From Carposina sasakii (lineage: Eukaryota > Arthropoda > Insecta > Lepidoptera > Carposinidae): 64,000 nt of DNA. The stretch is taken from assembly GCA_014607495.2 (NCBI GenBank), contig CP053156.1, forward strand, positions 4,712,001 through 4,776,000. The letters are read 5' to 3'. The notes beneath the pieces are model-generated. The model was not told the origin of the DNA. It saw nothing but the letters and a program-made list of their open reading frames with translations, and did no database searches. Of this stretch, positions 21,301 through 28,016 are shown in pieces (the first letter of the stretch is position 1; each line of letters starts with the position of its first letter). Position numbers and translations under genes: made by a program.

Positions 21301-23264
21301 CTATCTGGGCATCTACTGGCTTGCGATGAGCAACTCTATGTACAATCCCATTATATATTGCTGGATGAATTCTAAGTAAGTATTGCAATAGTGAAAAATA
21401 TATTTTATCTGCCGCCCCATATGCCTATCTATTATGAGAAGCGCGAACTACATCGATTACTCTTGACGAGCAACGTGGCAACGAGTTTAAATTTTGGTTT
21501 TGTTAGGGGCCAACGTACCCTGGCTTAAGGTAGGCTTAAGTACCCTGATCTTGCACCCTGATCATTTATTGGGATAAAAGCTTTCAAAAGTTTATTTTTG
21601 AAAACAGAAGTCAAACTCATCATAATCTTATTCTAGGTTCCGTCGAGGCTTCAAGCAGTTCTTCTGGTGCTGTGGAGCATTAGGAGGAGGAGGCCTGAGC
21701 AGGCATCGAGCATTTGGGCCAGACAGACTTGACCGCTCGCTGCGGTCGCTCTCGCCCAGTAGGAAAAATGGCACCAGTAAGATTTCAAGTATAAAGGATG
21801 TCAATATCATTGTAGTTCCCATTTCATATGTTCATATTTTTAGTTTATTGTACAAATGTTATTTTTTCTTTGCTGCTTTTGTGAAACCATTGTTTGATTT
21901 ACTACATTGCTGTAAATATCTGAATTCATATATCCATTAACGATTGTGTAAGATGAGACACGCTTTTCTCTAGACGCACGTCCACCTTTCATTTGTTACT
22001 GTTCTCACTGGCCGCCAAATAAATCGGCTGCAACCAATCAACGGTAATTATTCTTCTCCATAGGTATATTCAAGGTGACAACTAAAACAACAAAATTCAT
22101 CAAAAATTCTCCCGGCTCTCCGCATTTGCTTCACGCAAATAAAATTCGCAAGTAGGAGAATTTACCGGAGCGATTTCAATTCGGTAACTTCAAATTTTGA
22201 CGTTGTAAAAGTAAAACAAACAATTGTGGCATTACATGAATTGGCTTCACATCCGTAGTTAGATGCTAATTTACCGATCGTCATTCCAGCTTTCTCAGAA
22301 TGGGCTTTTTCATAAATTAATTTTTCAACGCTTCATATTTCACCTACTTACTTACCCACATCCAAAGTAATACCGTTTGAGACCGGATTTGATATTGTAT
22401 TTTGAGCCTTTAGACAAAGTAACTTACAGGAAACTTCAGTCTGGAATCTAATTATCGTACATCTCTAATAACAAGCTAAACACTTTTTCAAATCTAAGGC
22501 TACTTTTCCACCAAATATGTGTTATGCAGCGTTGCTATGAAAGCGTGTCATAATCGTTGGTCACATAAGTGTGTATAACACGCAACCTCAGCACCGTAGC
22601 ATAGGACATCTTTGGTGGAAAAGCACCCTAAGAGCGTAAAAGATACGATAATGAATATTAGATATACAGGGTGATTTTGACAGCCAGGCAAATATTGATA
22701 CCATGACTTCAGACCATGATTCTGAGGCAAAAAAACACTGAAAATTTTCGTAGGAAAATTCCAAAATTTTACATTTTTTCATATTTTTAGGGAAAAGAAA
22801 ATTTATTCGTTTAATTATATGCCTTAGATAATGACTTAAAAATAAAATTTAACCAAAACATGATTTTCAAAAAAAAAGTTGCCATTATAAAAATTAAAAT
22901 AACTGATCAACCCTAATGGAGAGTCATAAGTGATCCAAAAAACACCAACGTGTCTAACAATAACCAATAATCTCATTTAATTAGGCACAGGATCGTACGA
23001 TGCAATTGGCGCGGAGAGCAAAGATAACGGATAATGAAATGAAAATACATTTCCTATAAGTAATAACACTGTCGTATAACTCAACACAATGGTACTTGTT
23101 CAGCATTTTTGTATTTGCCTGGCTGTCAACCACACCCTGTATAAATCAAATTCTTTGTCTAAGGACCCTGTTGTTACTTGTGCTAACAAATCTATATTTA
23201 TACAGGTACAATGCGCATTTCGATGCACAGCTCGTACAATAACACGCTGGTGATGAGCGCCTGA
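3272..23264 (+). CDS. TkR: Tachykinin-type neuropeptide G protein-coupled receptor, C-terminal five exons (5' part outside the window)
   Basis: Exons 3272-3331, 4781-4931, 21179-21375, 21637-21776 and 23206-23264 join in phase (607 nt) and give 201 residues plus a stop. They encode extracellular loop 2 (VCFPEWPDG), TM5 (YNVAFMVITYFLPIVSMTY), intracellular loop 3 with WGSQSIGECTQRQLDNVKSK, TM6 with CWLPFH, TM7 with YWLAMSNSMYNPIIYCWMN (the NPxxY motif), and a tail with FRRGFKQFFWCCG, whose Cys pair could be palmitoylated. The loop-3 and TM7 strings are hallmarks of insect tachykinin receptors, Gq-coupled plasma-membrane receptors for FXGXR-amide peptides. The closely related natalisin receptor is the main alternative. 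TM1-TM4 and the start codon are not in the window. The second visible intron is 16.2 kb and full of transposons. Every junction is GT-AG. Confidence 0.88.
3811..4070. mobile_element. MITE family 1 (CAGGGTGTAAC palindrome), full copy
   Basis: The two arms, starting CAGGGTGTAACAGAAAGGG and ending in the matching inverse, are inverted repeats over nearly the whole 260 bp, so the element is one long imperfect hairpin. TATATA lies on both sides and suggests a TA-rich target duplication. There is no coding capacity. Confidence 0.85.
4118..4455 (+). mobile_element. tRNA-derived SINE, type A
   Basis: The head has an RNA polymerase III A box (GTGATAGCCCAG) and B box (GTTCGATTCCA) spaced as in a tRNA. 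The body contains 'gtgcctcggaaagcacgt' and ends near 'gaaataccgtcggag'. Very similar copies are at 9669-10010 and 51999-52315. Confidence 0.85.
4494..4710 (+). mobile_element. tRNA-derived SINE, type A head with a different tail
   Basis: The same tRNA-like head (B box GGTTCGATCCC) is followed by a tail with 'cccgagaagggttcgcgtc' and 'ggcagccggccgtaaaac'. That tail is shared with the SINE at 53401-53657 and differs from the copy just upstream. Confidence 0.8.
4781..4931 (+). CDS. TkR: Tachykinin-type receptor exon: TM5 and intracellular loop 3
   Basis: The acceptor ttattttcag is followed by 151 bases. The first completes the split Ile codon, and the rest encode 50 residues from YNVAFMVITYFLP to NVKSKRR, then the donor gtatgc. 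The hydrophobic run is TM5. The basic QRQLDNVKSKRR end is the G-protein-contacting loop 3. It ends in phase 0 and joins VVKMMIV of the next exon. Confidence 0.88.
5232..6025. mobile_element. DNA element with clustered CATTTCATGAAATG palindromes at both ends
   Basis: Near 5245-5300 the palindrome CATTTCATGAAATG or one-base variants occurs three times, each followed by GGTCG or GGCC. Near 5878-6025 the same motifs recur in inverse order. The outer ends (about 'gttgaaatggtcgagcattt' when read inward) are inverted repeats. This is a terminal plus subterminal repeat architecture without coding capacity. The superfamily is not determined. Confidence 0.55.
5565..5645 (-). repeat. Repeat module with CCTAA pentamers and a GAGCGAGCGG box, shared with 32040-32150
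   Basis: 'cgctcgctccgctcgctcgg' is followed by 'tcgtgcgtcatttgtcatag' and then CTAAC pentamers. The same module lies in reverse orientation inside both TTAA elements (32080-32150 and 43115-43180). The pentamer equals the insect telomeric unit TTAGG but only about four units are present. Confidence 0.6.
6038..6336. repeat. Three tandem units of about 110-120 bp containing 'attcccacggg'
   Basis: Units begin near 6041, 6161 and 6268. Each carries 'attcccacggg', 'caacgggaatt', 'tttttacgaaaaccgc' and 'tgaagctgaaat'. The third is truncated. A 91-codon open frame (5991-6266) across them reflects the periodicity and is unlikely to be a gene. This resembles a locally amplified LINE 3' tail. Confidence 0.7.
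6337..6640. other. Short non-coding spacer upstream of the RTE remnant
   Basis: It contains a GC-rich semi-palindrome ('ctcgctcgatcgatac' / 'gagcgatgagcgagc', 6445-6490) and an inverted pair around 'ctggttttaaaaccag' at 6561-6576. No gene is seen. Confidence 0.4.
6640..8310 (+). pseudogene. RTE-type non-LTR retrotransposon remnant: endonuclease end plus reverse transcriptase
   Basis: Three successive frames carry one degraded ORF2. At 6650 MGDFNAKLG starts the apurinic-type endonuclease, and a frameshift near 6675 moves to the frame with EWGENELNVGKFG. NEIDFVL and GSDHRMVRGTL, the C-terminal endonuclease motifs, follow at 6858-6960. From about 7490 a further shift gives the reverse transcriptase with NNKAPGDDGITSELL, KNYRPISLLSHVYKL, EKAFDSIETW and, at about 8239, the catalytic FADD box. 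In-frame stops lie near 7626 and 7843. The 5' end and everything after FADD are missing. It is dead, and lies inside the receptor's long intron. Confidence 0.88.
8311..9000. other. Intronic spacer, nothing recognised
   Basis: Open frames exist on both strands over 8456-8687 and on + from 8770, but their translations show no domain I know, and the latter runs into a MITE. Probably unclassified repeat DNA. Confidence 0.4.
9001..9462. mobile_element. MITE family 2 (CAGGGTG…TGACAGCCAGGCAAATATTGA tips), full copy
   Basis: The left tip reads 'gtgtgacagccaggcaaa' and the right tip is its inverse ('tttgcctggctgtcac'…'caccctg'), about 460 bp apart. The internal sequence includes 'gggcttattagttgttgtg' and 'ttgcgcgctaattgcatcg', shared with 17503-17765, 22667-23139 and 32260-32560. 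Confidence 0.8.
9669..10010 (+). mobile_element. tRNA-derived SINE, type A
   Basis: Complete A and B boxes (GTGATAGCCCAGTGG; GTTCAATCCCAG), the same body as 4118-4455 and the same end near 'gaaatacggtcgga'. A TA-rich stretch precedes it. Confidence 0.85.
10011..10785. other. Intronic spacer with half of a MITE family 4 copy
   Basis: Near 10690-10745 'agggccaatttttgaaatgg' and 'cagatagcctctgtgaagg' match the left arm of MITE family 4. The rest, including the overlapping frames at 10206-10500, is unrecognised. Confidence 0.45.
10786..11046. mobile_element. Palindromic element with a second hairpin nested inside
   Basis: The outer arms 'aagtgatttgcttttgatac' and the inverse 'gtgtcaaaagcaaatcacta' (within 10790-11045) enclose an inner pair, 'gtgaaaaaaaatctgccgtt' and 'aacggcagattttttttttcac' in shortened form, at 10886-10968. 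The outer arm resembles the hairpin at 57111-57214. Confidence 0.65.
11047..11640. other. Intronic spacer, nothing recognised
   Basis: A moderately GC-rich patch at 11390-11590 has a 66-codon reverse open frame, but the translation is unfamiliar. Confidence 0.4.
11640..14800 (-). pseudogene. CR1-like non-LTR retrotransposon remnant with ORF1 end and ORF2
   Basis: Read on the minus strand. From about 14775 to 14385 lies the C-terminal part of ORF1 (VPLFISNVNKTHRK, EKITMKRE, and in another frame DIFLNDSLWPDGISFRRY), ending in a stop. ORF2 follows with the endonuclease (LALQESWLYSHDL at about 14310, FGVYMPTDCQSNLP at about 14060), then the linker and reverse transcriptase (MKRGKSPCYDGLS, KLNYRPISLATSMARVLDG at about 12900, FGFRQRLSTESAI). 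The catalytic box SYADDMML lies at 12411-12400. The endonuclease, RT and 3' parts are in different frames, with stops around 12730-12540. The 3' end has an ATTTATTT-rich tail near 11640. It is non-functional but nearly full length from the ORF1 end onward. Confidence 0.88.
14801..15177. other. Intronic spacer, nothing recognised
   Basis: AT-rich DNA with no frame or repeat I can name, between a CR1-like remnant and a LINE 3' fragment. Confidence 0.35.
15178..15345 (+). pseudogene. LINE ORF2 C-terminal fragment with microsatellite tail
   Basis: One frame reads GKPPARWTDDLAKVAGIGWM then ASDRSEWRLLGEAYVQQWTS, a C-terminus I recognise from lepidopteran RTE-like LINE ORF2 proteins. It ends in a TGATGATGATAATGA tail. 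The opposite-strand frame is its shadow. Confidence 0.75.
15560..16024. mobile_element. MITE family 4, split by a SINE insertion
   Basis: The left half (15565-15655) starts 'agggccgattttttcaattc', and the right half (15905-16022) ends with the inverse 'ggaaaaattggcccttaaag'. The tRNA-derived repeat at 15661-15900 sits between them. An unsplit copy is at 51605-51742. Confidence 0.7.
15661..15900 (-). mobile_element. tRNA-derived SINE, type B
   Basis: On the minus strand it begins 'gacggccgattggtg', has the B-box-like 'ggttcgaatcccgg', and ends in a T/A-rich tail (a T run at 15661-15675 on +). Related copies are at 20511-20742 and 35009-35214. Confidence 0.8.
16040..16300 (-). pseudogene. RTE-type LINE ORF2 C-terminal fragment
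   Basis: The minus frame 16253-16053 reads MARRDDGRWTKAVTEWWPRD, then RGRPPTRWSDDIRRVAGQQW and RGQWHREEEAFTHQWV. This is the basic C-terminal tail of RTE-like endonuclease/reverse transcriptases common in Lepidoptera. Only the tail survives. Confidence 0.8.
16301..16727. other. Intronic spacer, nothing recognised
   Basis: AT-rich DNA, no frame or repeat identified. Confidence 0.35.
16728..17135. mobile_element. MITE family 4, split by SINE type C
   Basis: The left arm 'ccgattttttcaatggtcag' (16730-16750) and the right arm 'ccattggaaaaattgactct' (17117-17136) belong together. The SINE type C at 16801-17068 interrupts the centre, as another SINE does at 15560-16024. Confidence 0.65.
16801..17068 (-). 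mobile_element. SINE type C with a LINE-like 3' end
   Basis: Conserved blocks on + are 'agcccattgcagttcactgc', 'ttgcccatagtcaccacgct' and 'cgaattctactctgccggta'. On the minus strand the 3' end encodes the same AYVQQWT-type LINE terminus as 15178-15345, so the element probably shares its 3' tail with that LINE. Confidence 0.75.
17140..17245. mobile_element. MITE family 1, one arm
   Basis: 'tttgatttcgagtctcaaat' through 'gttacatcctgtataa' matches the right half of family 1. The left arm is missing. Confidence 0.65.
17503..17765. mobile_element. MITE family 2, partial
   Basis: The tip 'caggttgtgagtgacagcca' and the following 260 bp match the left half of 9001-9462. No second tip is seen. Confidence 0.7.
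17902..18294. mobile_element. MITE family 3 ('gtggccacgaaaaaacaccctgta' end), full copy
   Basis: It runs from 'tacaaggtgatttttggtcg' to 'gaaaaaacaccctgta'. The same blocks ('aatctcctcatcat', 'gggaagtgtctggtttccaa', 'gtccaaagttgagta') recur at 32873-33222. Confidence 0.75.
18441..18678 (-). mobile_element. SINE type C
   Basis: Same blocks as 16801-17068 ('gtattttggagtatgttgtc', 'cgaattctactctgccggta'), slightly truncated at the left. Confidence 0.75.
18870..19250 (-). mobile_element. Unnamed interspersed element, inverted copy of 50255-50665
   Basis: Blocks such as 'agttactgaaagagtgacgt', 'tagccgtttgtatggagcgt' and 'ttatgcttatcagaataaat' occur here and, reverse-complemented and in the same order, in Usp1 intron 5. 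It is about 380-400 bp, with no coding capacity. Confidence 0.7.
19500..20078. mobile_element. Two partial MITE family 1 copies
   Basis: Right-hand arms end at about 19613 ('gttacaccctgtatg') and about 20073 ('gttacaccctgtatata'), each preceded by the family's 'catagcattt(c/t)gct' block. AT-rich unrecognised DNA lies between them. Confidence 0.6.
20285..20490 (-). mobile_element. LINE 3'-tail repeat ('gggaacggattttgatgcgg')
   Basis: 'gatctttcaaactagggaac' and 'ggcttcgcacgggag' match the tails at 29908-30117 (opposite orientation), 39660-39795 and 49085-49215. Confidence 0.7.
20511..20742 (+). mobile_element. tRNA-derived SINE, type B
   Basis: It begins 'tgacggccggttggtgtag', with 'ggattcgaatcccggtaggt' as the B box and 'gggatcttagtgtgggacta' near the end. 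Confidence 0.8.
20743..21178 (+). other. TkR: 3' end of the 16.2 kb receptor intron
   Basis: AT-rich DNA ending with the acceptor 'ccaaaacctctatttcag'. A weak frame upstream (from 21125) is open into the exon but is intronic. Confidence 0.6.
21179..21375 (+). CDS. TkR: Tachykinin-type receptor exon: TM6 and TM7
   Basis: These 197 bases encode VVKMMIVVVVIFAVCWLPFH, the third extracellular loop, and IYWLAMSNSMYNPIIYCWMN, ending in a split Lys codon before the donor gtaagt. CWLPFH is the TM6 toggle motif and NPIIY the TM7 NPxxY motif. Both sit where the family has them. Confidence 0.93.
21637..21776 (+). CDS. TkR: Tachykinin-type receptor exon: start of the cytoplasmic tail
   Basis: After the acceptor ttattctag, 140 bases complete the Lys codon and encode FRRGFKQFFWCCGALGGGG and a Ser/Arg-rich segment RSLRSLSPSRKNGT, then the donor gtaaga. 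The CC pair is a likely palmitoylation site. The Ser cluster could be a phosphorylation target. Confidence 0.88.
21777..22666 (+). other. TkR: Last receptor intron, left part
   Basis: No repeat family or frame was recognised in about 890 bp. AT-rich. Confidence 0.4.
22667..23139. mobile_element. MITE family 2, full copy in the last receptor intron
   Basis: Tips 'cagggtgattttgacagcca' and the inverse 'tttgcctggctgtcaac…caccctg' are 473 bp apart. The right end lies only 66 bp upstream of the last exon. Confidence 0.8.
23206..23264 (+). CDS. TkR: Tachykinin-type receptor last coding exon
   Basis: The acceptor 'atttatacag' is followed by 59 bases that complete the split Ser codon and encode TMRISMHSSYNNTLVMSA, then TGA. 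The phase fits the previous exon exactly. Confidence 0.82.
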
Positions 23265-23677
23265 CGCCGGCGTGGCGCGTCCGGCCCGCACGGCGATTTC
23301 GGGCCGAATGACGCGCACCATTCTTCGACGGCGGTAGAACGCACGTGGATTTGACGCGCGTCCCGCCCCCCGCGCGCCCCGCTTACTCCGCAAGATTTGT
23401 ACGCTTAGTTCCCAATTCCATTGGTGTTTTAAGATGTGTTAGGACGTGGGTTCCTTGAAATTTTGTAGCTGTCGATCAAACATGTTTTATGCTTCCTTTT
23501 ATGTTAAGTGTTACTGAAGTTAAAGTATGATGAGTTTCACATCATCATCATCCCATTATTGTAAATAGATGAAAATGCGTCTATCTGACTGTTTTCAATA
23601 CAAATCGAAGGTATGAATAAATAAGGACACCACACTGTAGCTCGGAAATGCGCAAGCGCTTCCTGCCGCGTCGTAGC

Positions 23678-23752
23678 GCGTGCTACGAACTACGAGGTTA
23701 CTACGATCTACGAGGCTACTACGATCTACGAACCTACTACGAACTTCGTGTC
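23678..23752 (+). repeat. 18-bp tandem repeat ('tactacgatctacgaggc')
   Basis: Four imperfect units of 18 bp lie in the presumed 3' UTR. One frame reads YYDLRG repeats, but it begins at an ATG (23648) without other signs of being a gene. Confidence 0.65.
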
Positions 23753-24157
23753 ACAACACAACTCATAACTTACTTCGACCTACAAAAAATACTTTCCATG
23801 TGGCTACAAAAATCATCAAAAATTGTTTAAGCTGAACATAGTCTAAATTTTGCAGATGACTATTTGAACGGTGTTTAAGGTTTGTTTAACTTTAGACAGC
23901 GTATTGAATTAAAACGGTTTTCTTCTTTGTGAGTTGTAATAATTTTTGTATGACTGTATTTTTTATTTGGTTTAGCTTATCAAAATTTATCTAATCAGAA
24001 AAATGACGAATTGGCTCGTAGAGTACCCTTCTAAACTGTTCGAGCCTTATACAGGAGTTGTTAAATTACATTATTTGTCTTTGATTTATCTTAATTGTTT
24101 CTCATGGCCTAAGAAATGAGGTATAATCGCGTTATGGCTTCCATACAAATCCATATA

Positions 24158-24344
24158 CAGGGTGTAACAGAAGGGGTATGTATGCTGACAAAATGCCATG
24201 AATAGAACCCAAGAGACTCAAAATTTTAAATTACAAAATTACTCCGTACAATCTTGAAAAATAAATATATGATTTTGGATCTGAAATTTAGTGGGCTCTC
24301 TGTAATTGGCTATTTTCATACAGACCCCTATCTGTTACACCCCT
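24158..24344. mobile_element. MITE family 1, shortened full copy
   Basis: Both tips are present ('cagggtgtaacagaaggggt' and 'ctgttacacccc'), but the element is 187 bp instead of about 260. Confidence 0.75.
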
Positions 24345-24750
24345 TTAATTAGTTCTACATCAAATTATTTTAAAACTATTTATTTATAGTGTGAATGCGT
24401 CTTTATATCTAAATGTAAATAATATGTATCTCGATACGAATAAATTGTATATATTTACAGGTGAATTCTCTTGAGTCCTTGAATGTAATAAAATATAATA
24501 AATTAAAACAGTTCTGGAATTTGAAGTGAATTTCTGTCCCTATCTCTGGGAAGTTTATTGCCTGTAACTAAGTACTTGTTAATATATTTTAAATAATATT
24601 AGTGTTAGAAACGAAAAGGCCGGATAATAACATTATCACACAATAGTGTACCTACGAAATTATATAGTATCGATGTGGACCAATATTATTTTAATACATT
24701 TTATATCTTATGCAGTTCATAACAATTAGTAAAGCGATAATAGACCAATA

Positions 24751-24993
24751 TGGCCGCATGGTGTCGGCAGAGTAGAATTCGTACCACCCCATGTCTGCCC
24801 GTGGGTATCGTACGAGGCGATTATGGGTTTCCGTGAGGTGGGCAGCAACGCCTCCCGTGTTGACAATATAGTCCAAAATACAAACTGCGGTCTCCAACCC
24901 GCCTGCCCAGCGTGGTGACTATGGGCAAATACCCCCCATGGCCGTCTTGTGGCGTGATCTGGGGGACTGCAATAGGCTGGTGATGATGAATAG
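24751..24993 (+). mobile_element. SINE type C
   Basis: It runs from 'tggccgcatggtgtcggcag' to 'gactgcaataggctggtgat'. This orientation puts the LINE-like 3' tail on the right. Confidence 0.75.
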
Positions 24994-25322
24994 ACCAATG
25001 ATTAAGACGTGCGCTCCACAGATCCCAGTTACGTGCCTGTACCACTGAATTTATTTCATGTACGGATTTTCGTCTTCAGCCTATTGCAGTCCACTGCAGG
25101 ACGTAGGCCACCTCCAGGGCACGCCACAAGGCTACTGCCACAGGGGGGTTTTGCCCATAGTCACCACGCTGGGCAGCGGGTTGGTGACCGCAATCTGATT
25201 TTTGGTCTATGTTGTCAGCACGGGAGCTGCCTACCTCCCGGAAACCCTTAATCGTCTCGTACGATACCCACGGGCAGGCATGGGGTGGTACGAATTCTAC
25301 TCTGCCGGCACCACGTGGCAAG
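24994..25322 (-). mobile_element. SINE type C inserted beside a tRNA-SINE fragment
   Basis: 24994-25070 is a piece of the type A SINE ('tgattaagacgtgcgc', 'tttatttcatgtacggattt'). A type C element in the opposite orientation to its left neighbour begins abruptly at 25071 and ends at about 25319. Confidence 0.7.
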
Positions 25323-25699
25323 CATCCGGCATTTGGAACAATTTTGAGTGAATTATTGAATGCAGTTTTTACATACCTAACAGCAATATTGCATGATTGG
25401 CAGTATATGACACAACAAAATTCCTCTGCAATGAAGATTTTCTGTTTAATTTTCGAAAGAGATTCTTACCTAGTACTAATAAATGATGTAATAGAGGAGG
25501 TGTGTTTAGCAAATCCTATGAAAATAGCTTAGACTGGAGAACATTTGTGTGCAGGTTCTACATAATTTCACTTAACATGCTCCTTTAGTTACACCCTGCA
25601 TTATTTGTATCTTATGCTCTCTTTTTAGTTAGTTAAAAGCTACAATAAAGCTATTGACTATAGTAGACTGGAAGAAACATAGTACTGTATTTTTACTGT
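25323..25699. other. Spacer with a MITE family 1 arm
   Basis: An arm of family 1 ends near 25600 ('gttacaccctgcatt'). The rest is unrecognised. Confidence 0.4.
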
Positions 25700-26080
25700 C
25701 AATGACCGTCAGATATTAAAAAATATATACATACATATATAATAATCACGCCTCTCTCCCGGAGAGATCACGGATCTCCATTTGCTACGATCCTGACACA
25801 CCTCTTTCGCTTCATCTACTTTCATGATATTCTTCATGCACGCTCGTCGGTTTAGTGTACTCTTGACCTGACCTTTCTTTAGAATTTCACCAATTTGATC
25901 GGTGAAAGTCCGGCGAGGTTTTCCCCTTCCAACCCTTCCATCCACTCTTCCGTTGTACACTTTCTTTGTCAGTATACTTTCACTTATCCTCTCCACATGC
26001 CCAAACCACCTCAACATACCCTTCTCAATCTTCGTCACCACGTCCTCATTTATACCACACTTCTTTCTGATCACCTCATT
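25700..26080 (-). pseudogene. RTE-type LINE ORF2 C-terminal end
   Basis: The minus frame 26074-25709 reads IRKKCGINEDVVTKIEKGML, then RWFGHVERI, RVGRGKPRRTFTDQIGEIL and RACMKNIMKVDEAKEVCQDR. This is the conserved C-terminus of lepidopteran endonuclease/reverse transcriptase LINEs. Its 3' side ends in a TGTATG-type microsatellite (25720-25745). The reading frame is intact for this last 120 residues only. Confidence 0.85.
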
Positions 26081-26134
26081 AAAAATTATATTAAAAATTA
26101 CTCGTAATTATATCGGTATCATACTTATCATTAT

Positions 26135-26205
26135 CAGCCTATTGCAGTCCACTGTTGGACGTAGGCCTCCCTCGGGGCACGCCACAAGACTGCCATGGGG
26201 GGTAT
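26135..26205 (-). mobile_element. SINE type C fragment
   Basis: 'cagcctattgcagtccactg' to 'gactgccatggggggtat' only. Confidence 0.65.
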
Positions 26206-26642
26206 ACTTATACACTCTAATGTTAATTAAGAATAAATGTTATTTGAAATAGGTATGTATAAATTGAACATATGAAAAGTATAAGTATCAATCTAGAATT
26301 CTAAGAAATGTACATAATTAATGTTAAATCTAAATAAATGGATTGTAGTAATAAGTAGGTATATGACCTAATTTTACAAGGATAGAGAAAATCAGAAATA
26401 GAGCATGTCTATTTCCGGGCTATAGACTTTTTTATACCTTCACTAAACTATCTTTGAAGTATTCTTAAGTACCTATCTGCATAGTTATTTTTGGCAGTGT
26501 ACGAGTAACATAGCCTCTTCTGTTACACCCGGTATAGATACTCTTTTTCAAAGTTGCCAACGTTTTTAGTACAGTCGTTCAACTGTTGTCAAATGAATCG
26601 TTGTTCGGAAACCAATTATAAAGTGTGAAACAAAATTATATA
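26206..26642. other. AT-rich spacer
   Basis: A family 1 tip lies near 26516-26537 ('cttctgttacacccggtata'). No gene is seen. Confidence 0.35.
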
Positions 26643-26902
26643 CAGGGTGTTACAAAAAGGGTATGTTAAGCGAAAAGCTATGTAAATAGCCCACTATAGA
26701 GAACCTATCCACAAAATTTGAGACCCGAAATCACATGTTTATTTTTCCCGATAGTATGGAGAATTTTTAAATATCTCAGAAATTTTCATACAATCTTGAA
26801 AAATAAAAATGTGATTTCGAGTCTCAAATTTTGGAAATAGGTTCTCTATAGTGGGCTATTTACATAGCTTTTCGCTTAACATACCCATTCTGTTACACCC
26901 TG
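26643..26902. mobile_element. MITE family 1, full copy
   Basis: Long hairpin with both arms. Blocks 'taagcgaaaagctatgtaaa' and 'ctatttacatagcttttcgc' are exact inverses. TATA lies on both flanks. Confidence 0.85.
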
Positions 26903-27756
26903 TATAAGTTTTTACATTTTTTTTTTTTGTTAATGCCGTATTTCCGGGTGTATAGTTTTTGGTATGTTATTAAAATGGAACATAGCATATATTTATAACT
27001 TCCTGTGACAGAAAACCAGTTTGACCAGTGGTTAAGCTTATCCAGTATAATAATGAAAATACGTCTATTATAATATCTCATTATAATTATTATCAAAGAT
27101 AATAAAATTAGTTAATAGAGGTTTAAAGGGGTCATTTTTCCGCTATTTATTGGCAGGCATTAATGAGATGAGATTGAGATTCCTAATTTTATTATCTTAT
27201 TATCATACTAAATTAAAATTAGGCCAAAATATATGTAAATATTATTTAGATATCAATGGAATTAATGTTTAATAAATGTAAACTATTTATTGCCATTTTT
27301 GTAAAAAAGATAAAATTTATGTACTCGTAGGTTAGTCTAATTAGATCTTAACATTGTGTCTTTTTTTAATTTAAAAAAATTCCGGTTACCGCTTTGTGAA
27401 ATTGATAAAAAAAATTTTAAATAGCAATGCAATCGCTATTTAAAATTTCATCAATTTCTCTTTATCCATTTTGTCCTGAAAAGGTAACAGATTACGTTAG
27501 CATTTATAAATATAGCTGATTGCAATTGTAATGAAATTATTGTTTCAGTCTACATCAAAATTGCACCGATGTCGAGTTTCCCACTGAGTACGATTACTGC
27601 TTATACTAATCCATTACGTCCAAACAGTTTTTTATATACCAAAACTGCATTTATGTTGTGGATATCGATATCAGAATTTATATGTAAATCATGAAAATAC
27701 AGAATTTCTAATATACATGCGCTTTTTATTAATAGGATATAATATACCTACCTATA
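26903..27756. other. AT-rich spacer, nothing recognised
   Basis: A small hairpin lies at 27405-27455 ('aattttaaatagcaatgc' / 'gctatttaaaatttc'). No gene is seen. Confidence 0.35.
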
Positions 27757-28016
27757 CAGGGTGTAACAAAAAGGGTATGTAAAGCGAAATGCTATGTATA
27801 TAGCCCACTGTAGGGAACCTATCCTCAAAATTGGAGACTCAAAATCACATGTTTGTTTTTCAAGATTGTATGAAAATTCGTGAGATATTTAAAAATTCTC
27901 CATACTATCGGGGAAAATAAAAATATGATTTCGAGTCTTAAATTTTGTGGATATGTTCTTTATAGTGGGCTATTTACACAGCTTTTCGCTTAACATACCC
28001 TTTTTGTTACACTCTG
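27757..28016. mobile_element. MITE family 1, full copy
   Basis: Tips 'cagggtgtaacaaaaagggt' and the inverse '…accctttttgttacactctg', about 260 bp. Confidence 0.85.

Larger units (their letters stand above)
23265..24500 (+). other. TkR: Probable 3' UTR of the receptor
   Basis: It starts with a GC-rich patch (23265-23400). AATAAA signals are at 23616 and 24439. A MITE family 1 copy lies at 24158-24344. The true cleavage site is not determinable here. Confidence 0.5.

Noticed and set aside
23100..23393. 97-codon reverse frame over a GC-rich patch
   Set aside because: It is antisense to the last receptor exon and UTR and overlaps a MITE end. Its basic Arg/Ala content is what GC-rich DNA gives by chance.
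23648..23830. Small protein with YYDLRG repeats
   Set aside because: Periodicity of an 18-bp repeat keeps the frame open. No splice or promoter context, and it lies in the presumed UTR.
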